From contig NZ_CP016438.1 in assembly GCF_001685355.1 (NCBI RefSeq), positions 1,798,001 to 1,862,000 on the forward strand: 64,000 nucleotides of DNA, written 5' to 3'. How positions within the stretch are numbered: position 1 is the stretch's first letter; each line of letters opens with the position of its first letter. Origin of the DNA: Streptomyces lincolnensis (GTDB lineage Bacteria; Actinomycetota; Actinomycetes; Streptomycetales; Streptomycetaceae). Shown in pieces: positions 16,488 through 24,721 of the stretch. Under the pieces are notes generated by a model. It saw only the letters and a list, made by a program, of their open reading frames with translations. It made no database searches and had not been told where the DNA came from. Both the position numbers and the translations under genes were made by a program.

Positions 16488-17357
16488 TCACCGGCGGGCC
16501 TCCTGCGCGGCGTGGGCGATGAGTTCCTCGATGCCTTCGTCGCGGGACTCCGCGGTGCCGCCGTAGCCGAAGCTGTGCGTGAACTCGGCGTGCGCGAGGA
16601 CCCCTTGGAGCCGGACCGAGCAGTAGTGGCCCGGCATCATGCACGGTTCGAGTTCGCAGTAGACGCGGCGGACCTGCTCGGGCTCCACCCCGGCGGAGGA
16701 CAACCGCTGCCACAGCTGCTCCTCGGGGTGCAGGCGGCCGGGGCCGGTCCGGGCGGTGACGATCTGCAGCACGCCGTCCTCACCGACGTACTCGAAGGCC
16801 GACGAGAAGGGGAAGTTGAGGGTGTGGCGGACGTCGTCGAGCACCCGCGACCACCAGTTCTCCCGGTCGGCGACGGCCTCCGGGTCGATCTGCCGGATCT
16901 CCCGGACCAGCGCGGCGAACGCCTCGGCGGCGGACCGGAGTCCGTCGGAGGCGGCGATCACCGGGAGCGCGCGGTCCAAGGCGGCGGCGCAGTGGGTGAA
17001 CGCGGCGAGGTCCGAGTTCACGAAGAGGGAGGCTTCCCCGCGACCGAGGAAGAGGGCCTGTACGCGGCCGTCGCTCCGGACGCACAGGTCCGCCAGCCGG
17101 TCGGTGCCGATGCGCACCCACTCCGCCCAGTCACCCTGCAACGCGACGCCGCGGTGGCCGGTGTACATCCCGAGGGTGAGCCCGTCGGTGTCGTCCGCCG
17201 CGATGAAGTACGGCCCGACGTGCAGCGGCACACCGACCTGTGCGAGGTGGGTGCGGGCCGAGGCCGGGACGGTGCCGTACGAGGCAGGCATGCTCATGCG
17301 GCGCAGCCCCTGGGGGCCGAACTGTGCGACAGCGGGGTCCGAAGGGAGCTCGGGCAT
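16488..17357 (-). CDS. SUKH-4-like domain fused to a deaminase domain
   Basis: A 289-residue protein. Residues 1-140 follow the SUKH-4 pattern seen at 12107-12718 (QFGPQGLRRM, LAQVGVP, WVRIGTDRLADLCVRSDGRV, LFVNSDLAAF). Residues ~185-289 carry a second deaminase-type metal site: H210-P-E212, then E237-P-C239 and C246 in CELEPCMMPGHYC. It is thus an immunity-like fold joined to a probable nucleic acid or nucleotide deaminase. ATG 17357 is preceded by GAGAGG at 6 nt; an in-frame GTG lies one codon upstream. It heads the four-gene minus-strand array. Whether the deaminase is active or a decoy is unknown. Confidence 0.75.
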   Translation of the reverse strand: MPELPSDPAVAQFGPQGLRRMSMPASYGTVPASARTHLAQVGVPLHVGPYFIAADDTDGLTLGMYTGHRGVALQGDWAEWVRIGTDRLADLCVRSDGRVQALFLGRGEASLFVNSDLAAFTHCAAALDRALPVIAASDGLRSAAEAFAALVREIRQIDPEAVADRENWWSRVLDDVRHTLNFPFSSAFEYVGEDGVLQIVTARTGPGRLHPEEQLWQRLSSAGVEPEQVRRVYCELEPCMMPGHYCSVRLQGVLAHAEFTHSFGYGGTAESRDEGIEELIAHAAQEARR

Positions 17358-17540
17358 CACAGACCTCTCACAGCGGCGAAATTTACCGGCCCCACCTTAT
17401 GCGCAGGCCAGGCCGGGTCCGGAGGGCTGTGACGAATCCAGGACAGGGCCGGGACGGACCGTGCCGTCGGCCCTGCCGACGCGTTCGAGGTCCTGCGAGG
17501 ACCGCGCTCGGACCGGACCGCGACGGTAGGTTGTGCCGAT

Positions 17541-18179
17541 GTGACTGGACCCCCGCCGCCCGGCGGCGTCGTGCCCGACGCGGACGAACTGAGTGCCCGA
17601 TGGGCCGATGCCTGGCGGCCGGAACACGTCGCGGAGCGGCTGGCCGGCGTCCGGGCACCCTGGTGCGTCGCGGCGGGATGGGCGCTGGACCTGTTCCGCG
17701 GAGCGCAGTCGCGACCGCACGGCGATCTGGAGATCGCGGTGCCCGCCGCGGAGTTCGCGGAGATCCGGGACCGCTTCCCCGAGTACGTCTGGGACGCGGT
17801 GGGGTGGGGCCGGATCTGGGCGGCGGCGGACGCCGAGGTGCTCGCGGCGACGCACCAGACCTGGCTGCGGGATCCGGCGAGCGGCCAATTCCTGTTCGAC
17901 GCCTTCCGCGAGCCGCACGAGGGCCCGACGTGGATCTGCCGACGGGACGACGGTCTGCGGCTGCCGTACGACGCGATCATCGAGCGGACGGCGGAGGGAA
18001 TCCCCTACCTGGCGCCGGAGCTTGTCCTGCTGTTCAAGGCGAAGGCGACACGGCCCAAGGACCAGGCGGACTTCGACGGCACCCTGCCGCTGCTGGACCG
18101 GGCGAGGCGGGACGCCCTGAGCGGATGGCTGGAACGGATCCACCCCGGCCACCGGTGGTTGGCGGTACTGGCCGCGTAG
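17541..18179 (+). CDS. Nucleotidyltransferase-like protein (aminoglycoside adenylyltransferase type)
   Basis: A 212-residue protein resembling LnuA/AAD(2'')-type nucleotidyltransferases: WCVAAGWALDLFRGAQSRPHGDLEIAV contains the GW-x-LDL...R-x-HxDLEIAV signature, the D-x-E-type metal site, and LAPELVLLFKAKATRPKDQADF is the conserved C-terminal part. Close relatives modify aminoglycosides or lincosamides, but many actinomycete homologues have no proven drug target. It seems leaderless, with TAGGTT (17527-17532) 8 nt before GTG 17541. It is divergent from the deaminase array and may be a separate unit. Confidence 0.75.
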   Translation: MTGPPPPGGVVPDADELSARWADAWRPEHVAERLAGVRAPWCVAAGWALDLFRGAQSRPHGDLEIAVPAAEFAEIRDRFPEYVWDAVGWGRIWAAADAEVLAATHQTWLRDPASGQFLFDAFREPHEGPTWICRRDDGLRLPYDAIIERTAEGIPYLAPELVLLFKAKATRPKDQADFDGTLPLLDRARRDALSGWLERIHPGHRWLAVLAA

Positions 18180-18207
18180 TGTCGCGGGCCGGGCCCCCGG
18201 CGCCGGA

Positions 18208-20682
18208 TCACCGGCCCACCTCCACGCTCGTCCGCAGCCTCAGGTCCCGGGCCGACGCCCCCACCCACACCCGCCGGCGCCCGGTCCCCGGCACCCAGTC
18301 GTGCCGCTGTGGATCCCACGAGGACAGGGTGCGCGCGTCGACCCGGACGGTGACTTGGCTGCGCTGCCCCGGACGCAGGGTGAGTCGCCGGTAGCCGCCC
18401 AACACCCGTACGGCCTGGTCGAGTCGGAGGTCGGGCGAGGGCCCGACGTACACCTGCGGCACGGCCACGCCCGCGCGGCGGCCGGTGTTGCGGACGGTGA
18501 AGCTCACGTCGAGGCCGCGTCGGTGCCCACGCGCCGAGAGGTCCTCGTAGGCGAACGAGGTGTACGACAGCCCGTGGCCGAAGGGGAACAGCGGCCGCAC
18601 GTTCTCGGCGTCGTACCAGCGGTATCCGGCGTGGATCCCCTCCGAGTACTGCTCGGTGCCGTCGACGCCCGGATAGCGCCGGGGGTCACCGGCGAGGGGG
18701 TGGTGGTCGTCGTCGATCGGGAAGGACTGGGTGAGGCGGCCGCCGGGATCGCAGTCGCCGAACAGGACGGCGGCGGTGGCGGCCGCGCCCTCCTGGCCCG
18801 GGTAGTACATCTGGAGGACGGCGCCGGTGCGCTCCAGCCAGGGCATCGACGTCGAGGAGGAGGTGTTGAGGACGACGGTGGTGCGCGGATTGGCCGCCGT
18901 CACGGCGTCGATCAGCCGCTCCTGGTTGCCCGGGAGGGCGAGGGTCGTGCGGTCCTGGCCCTCGGTGGCGTCCTCGTAGGCGAAGAGGACGACGTGACGT
19001 GCGGTGCGGGCCGCCCGCACCGCCGCGGCGACGTCCTGCGCGCGGGTCGCGCCGGTGATGCGCCGCAGCCGGAAGAGCTGTCCGCTGTCCCCGCCCGCCG
19101 CGCTGATCCGCAGGGTGTGGGCGCCCTCGGCGAGCTTGCGCGTCGCCCGTCGCACGGTGAGGCCGTCGGGTGCGGCGGAGACCAGGCCGCCGGAGAAGTA
19201 CTCGCCGTATCCGGGGGCGAGGGGGAAGAGTTCCTCGCCGTCCAGGAGGACTTTGGGGCGTGCGGTGGGTGCCGAGGAGAAGTGCAGGACGAAGGTCCAC
19301 TCGTCGGCGCCGGGGACGGTGAGCGTGCCGTCGTAGGTCCAGGTCTTCCCGGCGTCGACCCGCTGCCCCTCGCCGTCGAGGGCGGGGCTCAGGGCGGCCG
19401 TGGGGATCGGCTTGCCGAAGAGGTCCTCGCCGAGGGTGTAAGTGACCTTCCCGGCACGGGACTTGATGGCGTCGAGCGGGCTGTCGGCGTGGTCCGGGAC
19501 GACATGGGCGCTGCCTCCGCCGCTGACGAAGGGCCGCTCGCCCGTCGGGCCGATCACGGCGATGCTCGCGCCGCCGGGCAGCGGCAGGGTGCCGCGTTCG
19601 TTGCGCAGCAGGGTGGCGCCCGCCTTCGCGACCTCCAGGGCGACGGCGGCACCGGCCGCGGCATCGCGCTCGGGACGCGGTGGCGCGCTGCCGTCGAGGA
19701 GCCCGAAGCGGTCCATGACGCGCAGGACGCGGCGTACGGCCCGGTCGACGTACCGCTCGGGCACGCTGCCGTTCGCCACGGCCGACCTGAGCGCCGTACC
19801 GAAGTAGGTGCCGTCGGGCATCTCCATGTCGAGGCCGGCGGTGAGGGCCCGTTTCGTGCTGTGGGCGGCGAACCAGTCGGTCATCACCCAGCCGTCGAAG
19901 CCCCACCGGTCGCGCAGGATGTCGGTGAGCAGGGTCTTGTTCTCGCAGGCGAAGGTGCCGTTGACCTTGTTGTAGGCGCCCATGACCGCGCCGGTGCCGG
20001 CGCCGACGGCCGCCTCGAAGCCGCGCAGTTCCAGTTCGTGCAGGGGCTGTTCGCCGACGCGTACGTCGACCGACATGCGGTCCTTCTCCTGGTTGTTCAT
20101 CGCGTAGTGCTTGACGGTCGCGACGAGGCCCTCGCCCTGGATGCCCTCGATCTCGGCGGCGACCAGGTCGGCGGCGAGCAGCGGGTCCTCGCCGAAGGTC
20201 TCGAAGTTGCGGCCCGCGTAGGGGGTGCGGATGAGGTTGACCATCGGGGACAGCAGGACGTCCTGGCCGAGGGCGCGGCCCTCGTGTCCGATGACCCGGC
20301 CGTAGCGGCGGGCCAGTTCCGGATCGAAGGCGGCGGCCAGGAGGACCGGCGCGGGCAGGGCGGTGGCGTGCCGGGTGACGCGGACTCCGGCCGGGCCGTC
20401 GGCGAGACGCAGCGGCGGGATGCCGAGACGCTTCACTCCGGGGACGTAGCCCGCCTGGCCGAGCGGGTCGGGGTCGGTGGCGCCGTGCAGCAGGGAGATC
20501 TTCTCGTCGAGCGTGAGCCGGGCGAGGAGTGCCTCGACACGGGGGCCGGCGCCTCGGTCGGCTCCGGTGAGCGCGTGCACGGGAGGGGCGGAGCCGCCGG
20601 TCGCCGCGGCGGCCACGGCGATCGCGCCGCCCAGCAGCCGCAGGGCGGACCGTCGGGAGACCGTGGAAGCGGTGTCGGGCAT
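18208..20682 (-). CDS. Tat-exported glycoside hydrolase family 3 beta-glucosidase
   Basis: An 824-residue secreted enzyme. The Tat signal is SRRSALRLLGG (9-19) followed by an Ala-rich core, with likely cleavage after VHA (~37). The GH3 N-domain contains KH (191-192) and the nucleophile D269 in VMTDWFAAH. A PA14-like insert (~400-560; AGKTWTYDGTLTVPGADEWTF) and a C-terminal Fn3-like domain (~745-820) give the architecture of beta-glucosidases of the BglX/PA14 type. It would cleave beta-glycosidic bonds outside the cell. ATG 20682 has AAGGAG 9 nt upstream. It converges with the nucleotidyltransferase gene, and no sugar transporter adjoins it. Confidence 0.92.
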   Translation of the reverse strand: MPDTASTVSRRSALRLLGGAIAVAAAATGGSAPPVHALTGADRGAGPRVEALLARLTLDEKISLLHGATDPDPLGQAGYVPGVKRLGIPPLRLADGPAGVRVTRHATALPAPVLLAAAFDPELARRYGRVIGHEGRALGQDVLLSPMVNLIRTPYAGRNFETFGEDPLLAADLVAAEIEGIQGEGLVATVKHYAMNNQEKDRMSVDVRVGEQPLHELELRGFEAAVGAGTGAVMGAYNKVNGTFACENKTLLTDILRDRWGFDGWVMTDWFAAHSTKRALTAGLDMEMPDGTYFGTALRSAVANGSVPERYVDRAVRRVLRVMDRFGLLDGSAPPRPERDAAAGAAVALEVAKAGATLLRNERGTLPLPGGASIAVIGPTGERPFVSGGGSAHVVPDHADSPLDAIKSRAGKVTYTLGEDLFGKPIPTAALSPALDGEGQRVDAGKTWTYDGTLTVPGADEWTFVLHFSSAPTARPKVLLDGEELFPLAPGYGEYFSGGLVSAAPDGLTVRRATRKLAEGAHTLRISAAGGDSGQLFRLRRITGATRAQDVAAAVRAARTARHVVLFAYEDATEGQDRTTLALPGNQERLIDAVTAANPRTTVVLNTSSSTSMPWLERTGAVLQMYYPGQEGAAATAAVLFGDCDPGGRLTQSFPIDDDHHPLAGDPRRYPGVDGTEQYSEGIHAGYRWYDAENVRPLFPFGHGLSYTSFAYEDLSARGHRRGLDVSFTVRNTGRRAGVAVPQVYVGPSPDLRLDQAVRVLGGYRRLTLRPGQRSQVTVRVDARTLSSWDPQRHDWVPGTGRRRVWVGASARDLRLRTSVEVGR

Positions 20683-20837
20683 GGACCGTCACTCCTTCGG
20701 TGCGCGGGCACGACGTGGTGAACCGCTGGGGGTCCCCGCACTATGCGCCAGACCGGCCTGACACCCCGTCAGCGACACCACCTGGCACGGAAGGAGGGCG
20801 TGCCCGCCGGTGACTCGTCTCCCTGCGTCGGCACACG

Positions 20838-20871
20838 ACGAGTCCCGGGCCACCCCCGGCCCGGGACTCGT
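20838..20871. terminator. Strong intrinsic-type terminator hairpin
   Basis: A perfect 14-bp stem, ACGAGTCCCGGGCC (20838-20851) with its complement at 20858-20871, and a 6-nt loop. It lies 19 nt beyond the stop of the ricin-domain gene on the minus strand. There is no long U tract, as is usual in Streptomyces. Confidence 0.8.
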
Positions 20872-20889
20872 GGCACTGCGGCCGTCGTG

Positions 20890-22776
20890 TCAGCGGCGCG
20901 GGGCGCCGAGGGACAGACCTGCGGTCACCGTCGTGACGGCGGCCGTGCCGACCTGGGTCACGGTCGACACCGCGCCGTCGAGAACGCCGCCCACGACACC
21001 GGTGCCCGCCCCCTCCAAGGGAGCCGCCGGACCCGCTGGTTCGCCTTCCTGGCAGCAGTCCACCTCGGCGACCCGTCGCGTCTCGAACCGCTCGGGCGGA
21101 GTCTCCGGCCCGGCCGACGGGTCCTCGGGGGCCTTGCGCAGGCTGTCGTCGGTGCCGGGCGCCGACGGGAGGGTCTCCGGCGCGTCCCGTCGGCCGAGGG
21201 GGCCGTCCGGAGTGCCGTCTCCCACGTGCGGTCCGCCCGTCGTGCCGTTCGGCTGCTCGTCCGCTCGCTCCAGCATCCACCGCTGTTCCGCGGAGTGGTC
21301 CCGTTCGGTGACGACGACGGTCCGGCCCGGCCCCGGGGCCACGAGCCGCCCCTCGCCCCGGCGCAGCAGCAACTCGCCGCGCACGGTGAGGTCGTAGCGC
21401 ACCTCGCCCGCGTGCACCACGCAGTCGGCCAGGACGACGGTGCCTTCGTCGGCGTCCGCGTCGAGGCAGAGCGTCGGAGTGGTGGCCGAGCGGAGCAGAC
21501 CGTCGTCCTGGTACGTCCACTGCTGCGAGCCGGCCGCCGAGCACGCGGCGAGCACGGCGGCGGCGCCGTCTTCGGGGCTGCCGTCGAGGACGTCGAGGCA
21601 CAGCCCGGTGGCGGAGTTGTGGAGCCTGCCGTGACCGACCTCGACGGGGTTGCCGACGGAGGCTGCGGAGGGCGAGCGGCCCGACGCGGAATCGTCCGAG
21701 GTGCCCGTGGAGCCGGGCGTGACGGAGTTGCCGCTGATCGCTCCCCAGGTGGGTCCGGGTCCGGCGGCACCGCCCTCCTCGGACCAGCCTCTGGCGACGA
21801 GCACCGTGGCGAGCAGGGCGAGGGAGGTCAGACCGGCGCCCACGAGCACGGCCTTGGCGCGTCCGCGGCTCGGAGGGAGGAGACCGGCGGAGGGCCGGTG
21901 CCGTCCGCCCACTCTGGTTCGCACCGCCTGACGGGCCGGCGTGGCCGGGCAGCCGGTGGCGCGGTCGGGCCGGGAGTCGAGATAGCGGTGGGCCCCCCAG
22001 CCGAGCACGGTCTCGGCGAGCAGCGCCTCCAGGCCGCCCTCGAAATGACTGAGCTGCTCGGCGGCGTGCCGGCAGTAGCGGCAGGACGTCAGATGCTGCT
22101 GGACATCCGGGAGCAGGGCGCCTCCGCGACGAATCGGGACATCGAGGAGACGGTTGTAGAAACGGCATTCGCTGCTGGGCGCGAGTTCGCGGTGGGCCCG
22201 TACACAGCCCGTGCGGAATTGTTCGCGCGCCTGCTCCAGAGCGGCCGCCGCCCTGGCCGCGTCCACCCCCAGCAGACCGGCCGGTACGGATATGGACTCG
22301 GCCTCCACCTCCACATGCCACAACAGGCATTGCGAGGCTCCGGGAAGGCCCTGGAATGCGCGCTCGGCGAGCCGCCGCCTTTCGGGCGTGACGGACCGCG
22401 CCGCCCGCAGACCGCGACCCCCGGTCGTTTTGCGGAGTTCCGGCAGCACCGCGGAAAGGGTGCCGTCCGCGGCCCACTCCTTCACCGTGTCCCGTACCGC
22501 GCGCAGGAGTTGGGGCCGCACGGCGCCACCGCCCGCTCGTCCCAGCACCCGGTGAAAGGCGGCGGCGGTCGCCATACCCGCCGTTCCCTCCTGGGAGGCC
22601 AGGCATATGACGGCGTACTCGTGGGCCGCTCGCCAGTGCCTGGCCATCAGTAGGGCGACGGCGTGGGCGTCCGCGGTGGCTCCGCCCAGCCGGGCGACGA
22701 GTTCCCTGTCGGACTCCCCCGGGCTTGCGCCGGGTCGGGGCGGGTAAGGGGGGCGTGGGGGGTAGGGGGATTCCAC
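20890..22776 (-). CDS. Sigma-factor-like/zinc-finger membrane protein with ricin-type lectin domain
   Basis: A 628-residue multidomain protein. Residues ~20-240 resemble a degenerate ECF sigma factor (helices with LVARLGGATADAHAVALLMARHW). Next is an anti-sigma-type zinc finger, HLTSCRYCRHA. One membrane segment follows (AKAVLVGAGLTSLALLATVL), then an extracellular ricin B beta-trefoil (SATGLCLDVLDGSPEDGAA, QQWTYQDDG, PTLCLDADADEGTVVLADC) and a Pro/Gly-rich tail. It could sense carbohydrate outside and signal inside, which is inference. GTG 22776 follows GGAAGGAAT at good spacing; ATG 22794 and ATG 22809 lie upstream with weaker sites. Confidence 0.75.
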   Translation of the reverse strand: MESPYPPRPPYPPRPGASPGESDRELVARLGGATADAHAVALLMARHWRAAHEYAVICLASQEGTAGMATAAAFHRVLGRAGGGAVRPQLLRAVRDTVKEWAADGTLSAVLPELRKTTGGRGLRAARSVTPERRRLAERAFQGLPGASQCLLWHVEVEAESISVPAGLLGVDAARAAAALEQAREQFRTGCVRAHRELAPSSECRFYNRLLDVPIRRGGALLPDVQQHLTSCRYCRHAAEQLSHFEGGLEALLAETVLGWGAHRYLDSRPDRATGCPATPARQAVRTRVGGRHRPSAGLLPPSRGRAKAVLVGAGLTSLALLATVLVARGWSEEGGAAGPGPTWGAISGNSVTPGSTGTSDDSASGRSPSAASVGNPVEVGHGRLHNSATGLCLDVLDGSPEDGAAAVLAACSAAGSQQWTYQDDGLLRSATTPTLCLDADADEGTVVLADCVVHAGEVRYDLTVRGELLLRRGEGRLVAPGPGRTVVVTERDHSAEQRWMLERADEQPNGTTGGPHVGDGTPDGPLGRRDAPETLPSAPGTDDSLRKAPEDPSAGPETPPERFETRRVAEVDCCQEGEPAGPAAPLEGAGTGVVGGVLDGAVSTVTQVGTAAVTTVTAGLSLGAPRR

Positions 22777-23164
22777 TCGACCAATTCCTTCCATGCCGCA
22801 GGACGGCATGCCGAATACGCGTCCATAGGAAAGAGATGACTGATTGGTGCATACCTATGCCGCGTCAGGTGCGGCACGGTTTTGGAACCCGTGGGTAACG
22901 GGGCGCTCACTTTCGCACAATTGACGCAGAGGAAACAAGAAGTTCGAGTGACGTATGTTCAAAACGGGACCACTTCAAAAATGTTACCGGCGGTATCCGC
23001 ACCCGCATTCGAAAAAATCCCCGGAACGGGCACGTCAAGTTGTGTGCGCCGCAGGCTCGTTGGCACACAAAATCTCCAACTTCCGACCGGCCGTGACCGC
23101 ACGGCGGACCTCCACAGCAAGCTGAGAGGTTCCTCTCGGCGCACTCTCATCCGCGTGGGCCAGC
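22777..23164. other. AT-rich divergent intergenic region upstream of galU
   Basis: This 388-bp gap between the ricin-domain gene and galU has no credible gene. It is much more AT-rich than the surroundings between about 22840 and 23075, with runs such as CAATTGACG, TTCAAAAATG and GAAAAAATCC. It probably holds promoters for both directions and could bind a nucleoid protein such as Lsr2, but no exact -35/-10 pair could be fixed. Confidence 0.4.
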
Positions 23165-24121
23165 ATGAGCCGCATGATCGTCCCCCACACGACCTCCACC
23201 CCCGGCCCCGCCCACCCCGTCCGCAAGGCGGTCGTCCCGGCCGCCGGTCTCGGCACCCGCTTCCTGCCCGCGACGAAGGCGACACCCAAGGAGATGCTGC
23301 CGGTCGTGGACAAGCCCGCCATCCAGTACGTCGTCGAGGAGGCCGCCGCGGCCGGGCTCGACGACGTCCTGATGGTGACCGGCCGGCACAAGCGGGCCAT
23401 CGAGGACCACTTCGACAACGCCCACGAACTGGAACAGGCCCTCGCCGCCAAGGGCGACACCGTCCGCCTGGACGCCGTGCGCGACCCCGCCCGGCTGGCC
23501 AACATCCACCACATCCGCCAGGGCGAGCCCCTCGGCCTCGGCCACGCGGTGCTCTGCGCCCGCCGCCACGTCGGCGACGAGCCCTTCGCCGTCCTGCTCG
23601 GCGACGACCTGATCGACCCCCGCGAGACCCTGCTCAGCCGGATGCTCGACGTCCGCGACCGGTACGCCGGGAGCGTGGTGGCCCTCATGGAGGTGCCCCG
23701 CGAGCAGATCCACCTCTACGGCTGCGCCGCCGTCGAGACCACGGCCGAGCGGGACGTCGTCCGCGTGACCGGCCTGGTCGAGAAGCCGTCGGCCGAGGAC
23801 GCGCCGAGCGCGTACGCGGTCATCGGCCGGTACGTCCTCGATCCCGCCGTCTTCGACACCCTGGAGCGCACCCCGCCCGGCCGCGGCGGCGAGATCCAGC
23901 TGACCGACGCCCTCCAGGACCTCGCCGCGGGCGGCACGGTGCACGGGGTCGTCTTCGACGGGCTGCGCTACGACACCGGCGACAAGGCGGACTATCTGCG
24001 CACGGTGGTCCGGCTGGCCTGCGACCGCCCGGACCTCGGGCCCGAGTTCACGGCCTGGCTCAAGGAGTTCGTCTCGGGCCTGGAGAACGGCGGCACCGGC
24101 TCCCGCCGTGTCGCGGCCTGA
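23165..24121 (+). CDS. galU: UTP-glucose-1-phosphate uridylyltransferase
   Basis: A 318-residue nucleotidyltransferase that makes UDP-glucose from UTP and glucose-1-phosphate. The nucleotide-binding motif VVPAAGLGTRFLPATKATPKEMLP is complete, with the later conserved segments EPLGLGHAVLCARRHVGDEPFAVLLGDD, VTGLVEKP and GGEIQLTDA. UDP-glucose feeds cell wall glycans, trehalose and UDP-sugar synthesis. ATG 23165 has no convincing ribosome binding site; ATG 23174 is an alternative. A strong terminator follows at 24142-24183, shared with the convergent thioesterase gene. Confidence 0.95.
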   Translation: MSRMIVPHTTSTPGPAHPVRKAVVPAAGLGTRFLPATKATPKEMLPVVDKPAIQYVVEEAAAAGLDDVLMVTGRHKRAIEDHFDNAHELEQALAAKGDTVRLDAVRDPARLANIHHIRQGEPLGLGHAVLCARRHVGDEPFAVLLGDDLIDPRETLLSRMLDVRDRYAGSVVALMEVPREQIHLYGCAAVETTAERDVVRVTGLVEKPSAEDAPSAYAVIGRYVLDPAVFDTLERTPPGRGGEIQLTDALQDLAAGGTVHGVVFDGLRYDTGDKADYLRTVVRLACDRPDLGPEFTAWLKEFVSGLENGGTGSRRVAA

Positions 24122-24141
24122 CGGAGAACGGAGAACAGCGC

Positions 24142-24183
24142 CAAGGGCCCCGGTGGTCTTCCTCGCCGGTACCGGGGCCCTTG
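24142..24183. terminator. Bidirectional terminator between galU and the thioesterase gene
   Basis: CAAGGGCCCCGG (24142-24153) and CCGGGGCCCTTG (24172-24183) form a perfect 12-bp stem, one more A-T pair possible inside, in the 76-bp gap between convergent genes. Confidence 0.8.
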
Positions 24184-24197
24184 TCGCACGAGGGCGT

Positions 24198-24650
24198 TCA
24201 GCCGTTGGGGCGCAGGGTCCAGACGACCGTCATCTCACCGGTGACCGCGCCGTCCTCGCGCTGGATGGCGATCGACACGGGGAACTCCGGCCGCTTGCCC
24301 TCGTCGAGCTCCGCGACGACCTCCGCGGCGGGGCGACCGAGCGTCGCGGTCGCCGTGACGGGGCCCATCGCGAGCTTCTTGTAGGTGATCTCGGCGCGGA
24401 CCGCGAGCGGTACGGCACGGGAGAGCTGCTCCCCGAACGCGGCGAGCACGATCGCCCCGCTCGCCGACTCGCCCAGCGTGAACATCGCTCCGGCGTGCGG
24501 TCCGCCGACGTGGTTGTGGTACTCGCCCTGGTCGGGAAGTGCCAGCACGGCCTTGTCCGGGGTGGTCTCCAGGAACTCCAGCTTCAGGGTCCTGGCCATC
24601 GGCACCGTGGCGGCGAGCATCTCGCCGATCGACATCTGGTCTGCGCTCAT
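24198..24650 (-). CDS. Hotdog-fold thioesterase (DUF4442-like)
   Basis: A 150-residue single hotdog domain. The helix and following loop are recognisable in HNHVGGPHAGAMFTLGESASGAIVLAAFG, with H-x-G-G-PH-AG at the position of the catalytic region of PaaI/DUF4442 acyl-CoA thioesterases. The later VRAEITYKKLAMGPVTATAT is the typical beta sheet. It would hydrolyse acyl-CoA thioesters, but the substrate is unknown. ATG 24650 is chosen over a start six codons upstream by family length. It converges with galU and diverges from the membrane-anchored protein at 24722. Confidence 0.85.
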   Translation of the reverse strand: MSADQMSIGEMLAATVPMARTLKLEFLETTPDKAVLALPDQGEYHNHVGGPHAGAMFTLGESASGAIVLAAFGEQLSRAVPLAVRAEITYKKLAMGPVTATATLGRPAAEVVAELDEGKRPEFPVSIAIQREDGAVTGEMTVVWTLRPNG

Positions 24651-24721
24651 GGCCGCGATGTTACCCACGAGTAGTAGCCACTGGCCAGGGAGGTGTGATC
24701 ATCGTCGTATCCTTACGGCCC

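Noticed and set aside
12107..17357. Type VII secretion locus
   Set aside because: Only a toxin with a WXG100-like head is present. No EccC, EccB, EccD, MycP or EsxA/B-like genes are found, so the secretion machinery must be elsewhere.
17541..18179. Antibiotic resistance gene by name (aminoglycoside adenylyltransferase)
   Set aside because: The fold signature is visible but substrate-specific residues cannot be assigned, and housekeeping homologues are common in Streptomyces, so no resistance claim is made.
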